Positions 63,976 through 64,000 of a stretch of DNA of 64,000 nucleotides are shown piece by piece; the stretch's first letter is position 1, and each line of letters starts with the position of its first letter. Both the position numbers and the translations under genes were made by a program. The notes under the pieces are model-generated. The model made no database searches, was not told the origin of the DNA, and was given only the letters and a program-made list of their open reading frames with translations. This DNA is from Rhizobium grahamii CCGE 502. Lineage in GTDB: Bacteria; Pseudomonadota; Alphaproteobacteria; Rhizobiales; Rhizobiaceae. The stretch lies in contig NZ_AEYE02000029.1 of the NCBI RefSeq assembly GCF_000298315.2, positions 62,001 through 126,000 of the forward strand, read 5' to 3'.

Positions 63976-64000
63976 TGGGAGGCTACCTGCAGAGCTGCGT

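Overview
The window looks like a chromosomal segment of a GC-rich alphaproteobacterium of the Rhizobiaceae, most likely Sinorhizobium/Ensifer or a near relative. The evidence is the gene content: the ChpT-pathway regulator cpdR, aerobic-type cobS/cobT, Rhizobiales families such as TIGR02302, DUF2125 and DUF3108, LptM next to lysA, and a CTTGAC-N17-CTATAG promoter before rpmB. This assignment is inferred from families and layout; no database search was possible.

Bases 1-15600 are a loosely organised accessory-like stretch of mostly single genes: a Tat-exported DUF1254 protein, DUF2332, an SRPBCC protein, a secreted Cys-rich/OmpA-like gene pair, a type-B carboxylesterase, a Na/phosphate cotransporter, two convergent class III nucleotide cyclases, a GFA protein, a CPA1 antiporter and a PhnB-like VOC protein. 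Bases 15700-56075 are conserved core chromosome: tlpA/argH divergent, lptM-lysA-TIGR02302, cpdR, hpt, ftsEX-ydcF-plsC, chaC, DUF2125, hisC-tyrC, gloB, an EamA exporter, rpmB, a queuosine-precursor transporter behind a candidate preQ1 riboswitch, cobS-cobT, a J-domain gene, bolA, the translationally coupled aroK-aroB-CNNM operon, xerD, accA, an L,D-transpeptidase, tusA, an ABC exporter broken by a frameshift inside Walker A, a dacC-type DD-carboxypeptidase with a COG0523 metallochaperone, and an M20 amidohydrolase.

A tRNA-Arg(CCT) gene at 56148-56224 marks the edge of an integrated prophage that continues past the right end. Its late end lies in this window: on the minus strand, reading from 64000 leftwards, come a holin-like protein, a DUF6527 protein, an embedded Rz/Rz1 spanin pair and a membrane coiled-coil protein. 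Next is a stretch poor in genes but rich in RNA-like structure (about 59870-61980). It is followed by cargo genes (an HEPN/MltR-like protein, an XRE-ImmA/IrrE protein with a coupled partner, and a Cys-containing unknown) next to the attachment site. Integrase, endolysin and the other att site are not in the window.

The least explained material is the structured stretch. It holds three perfect 14-bp inverted repeats with unrelated stem sequences, and two homologous units of about 160 bp. Each unit has a 7-bp stem with compensatory changes between copies, followed by a rho-independent terminator. A further hairpin-terminator lies between them. These look like prophage small RNAs, and I cannot assign them to a known family.
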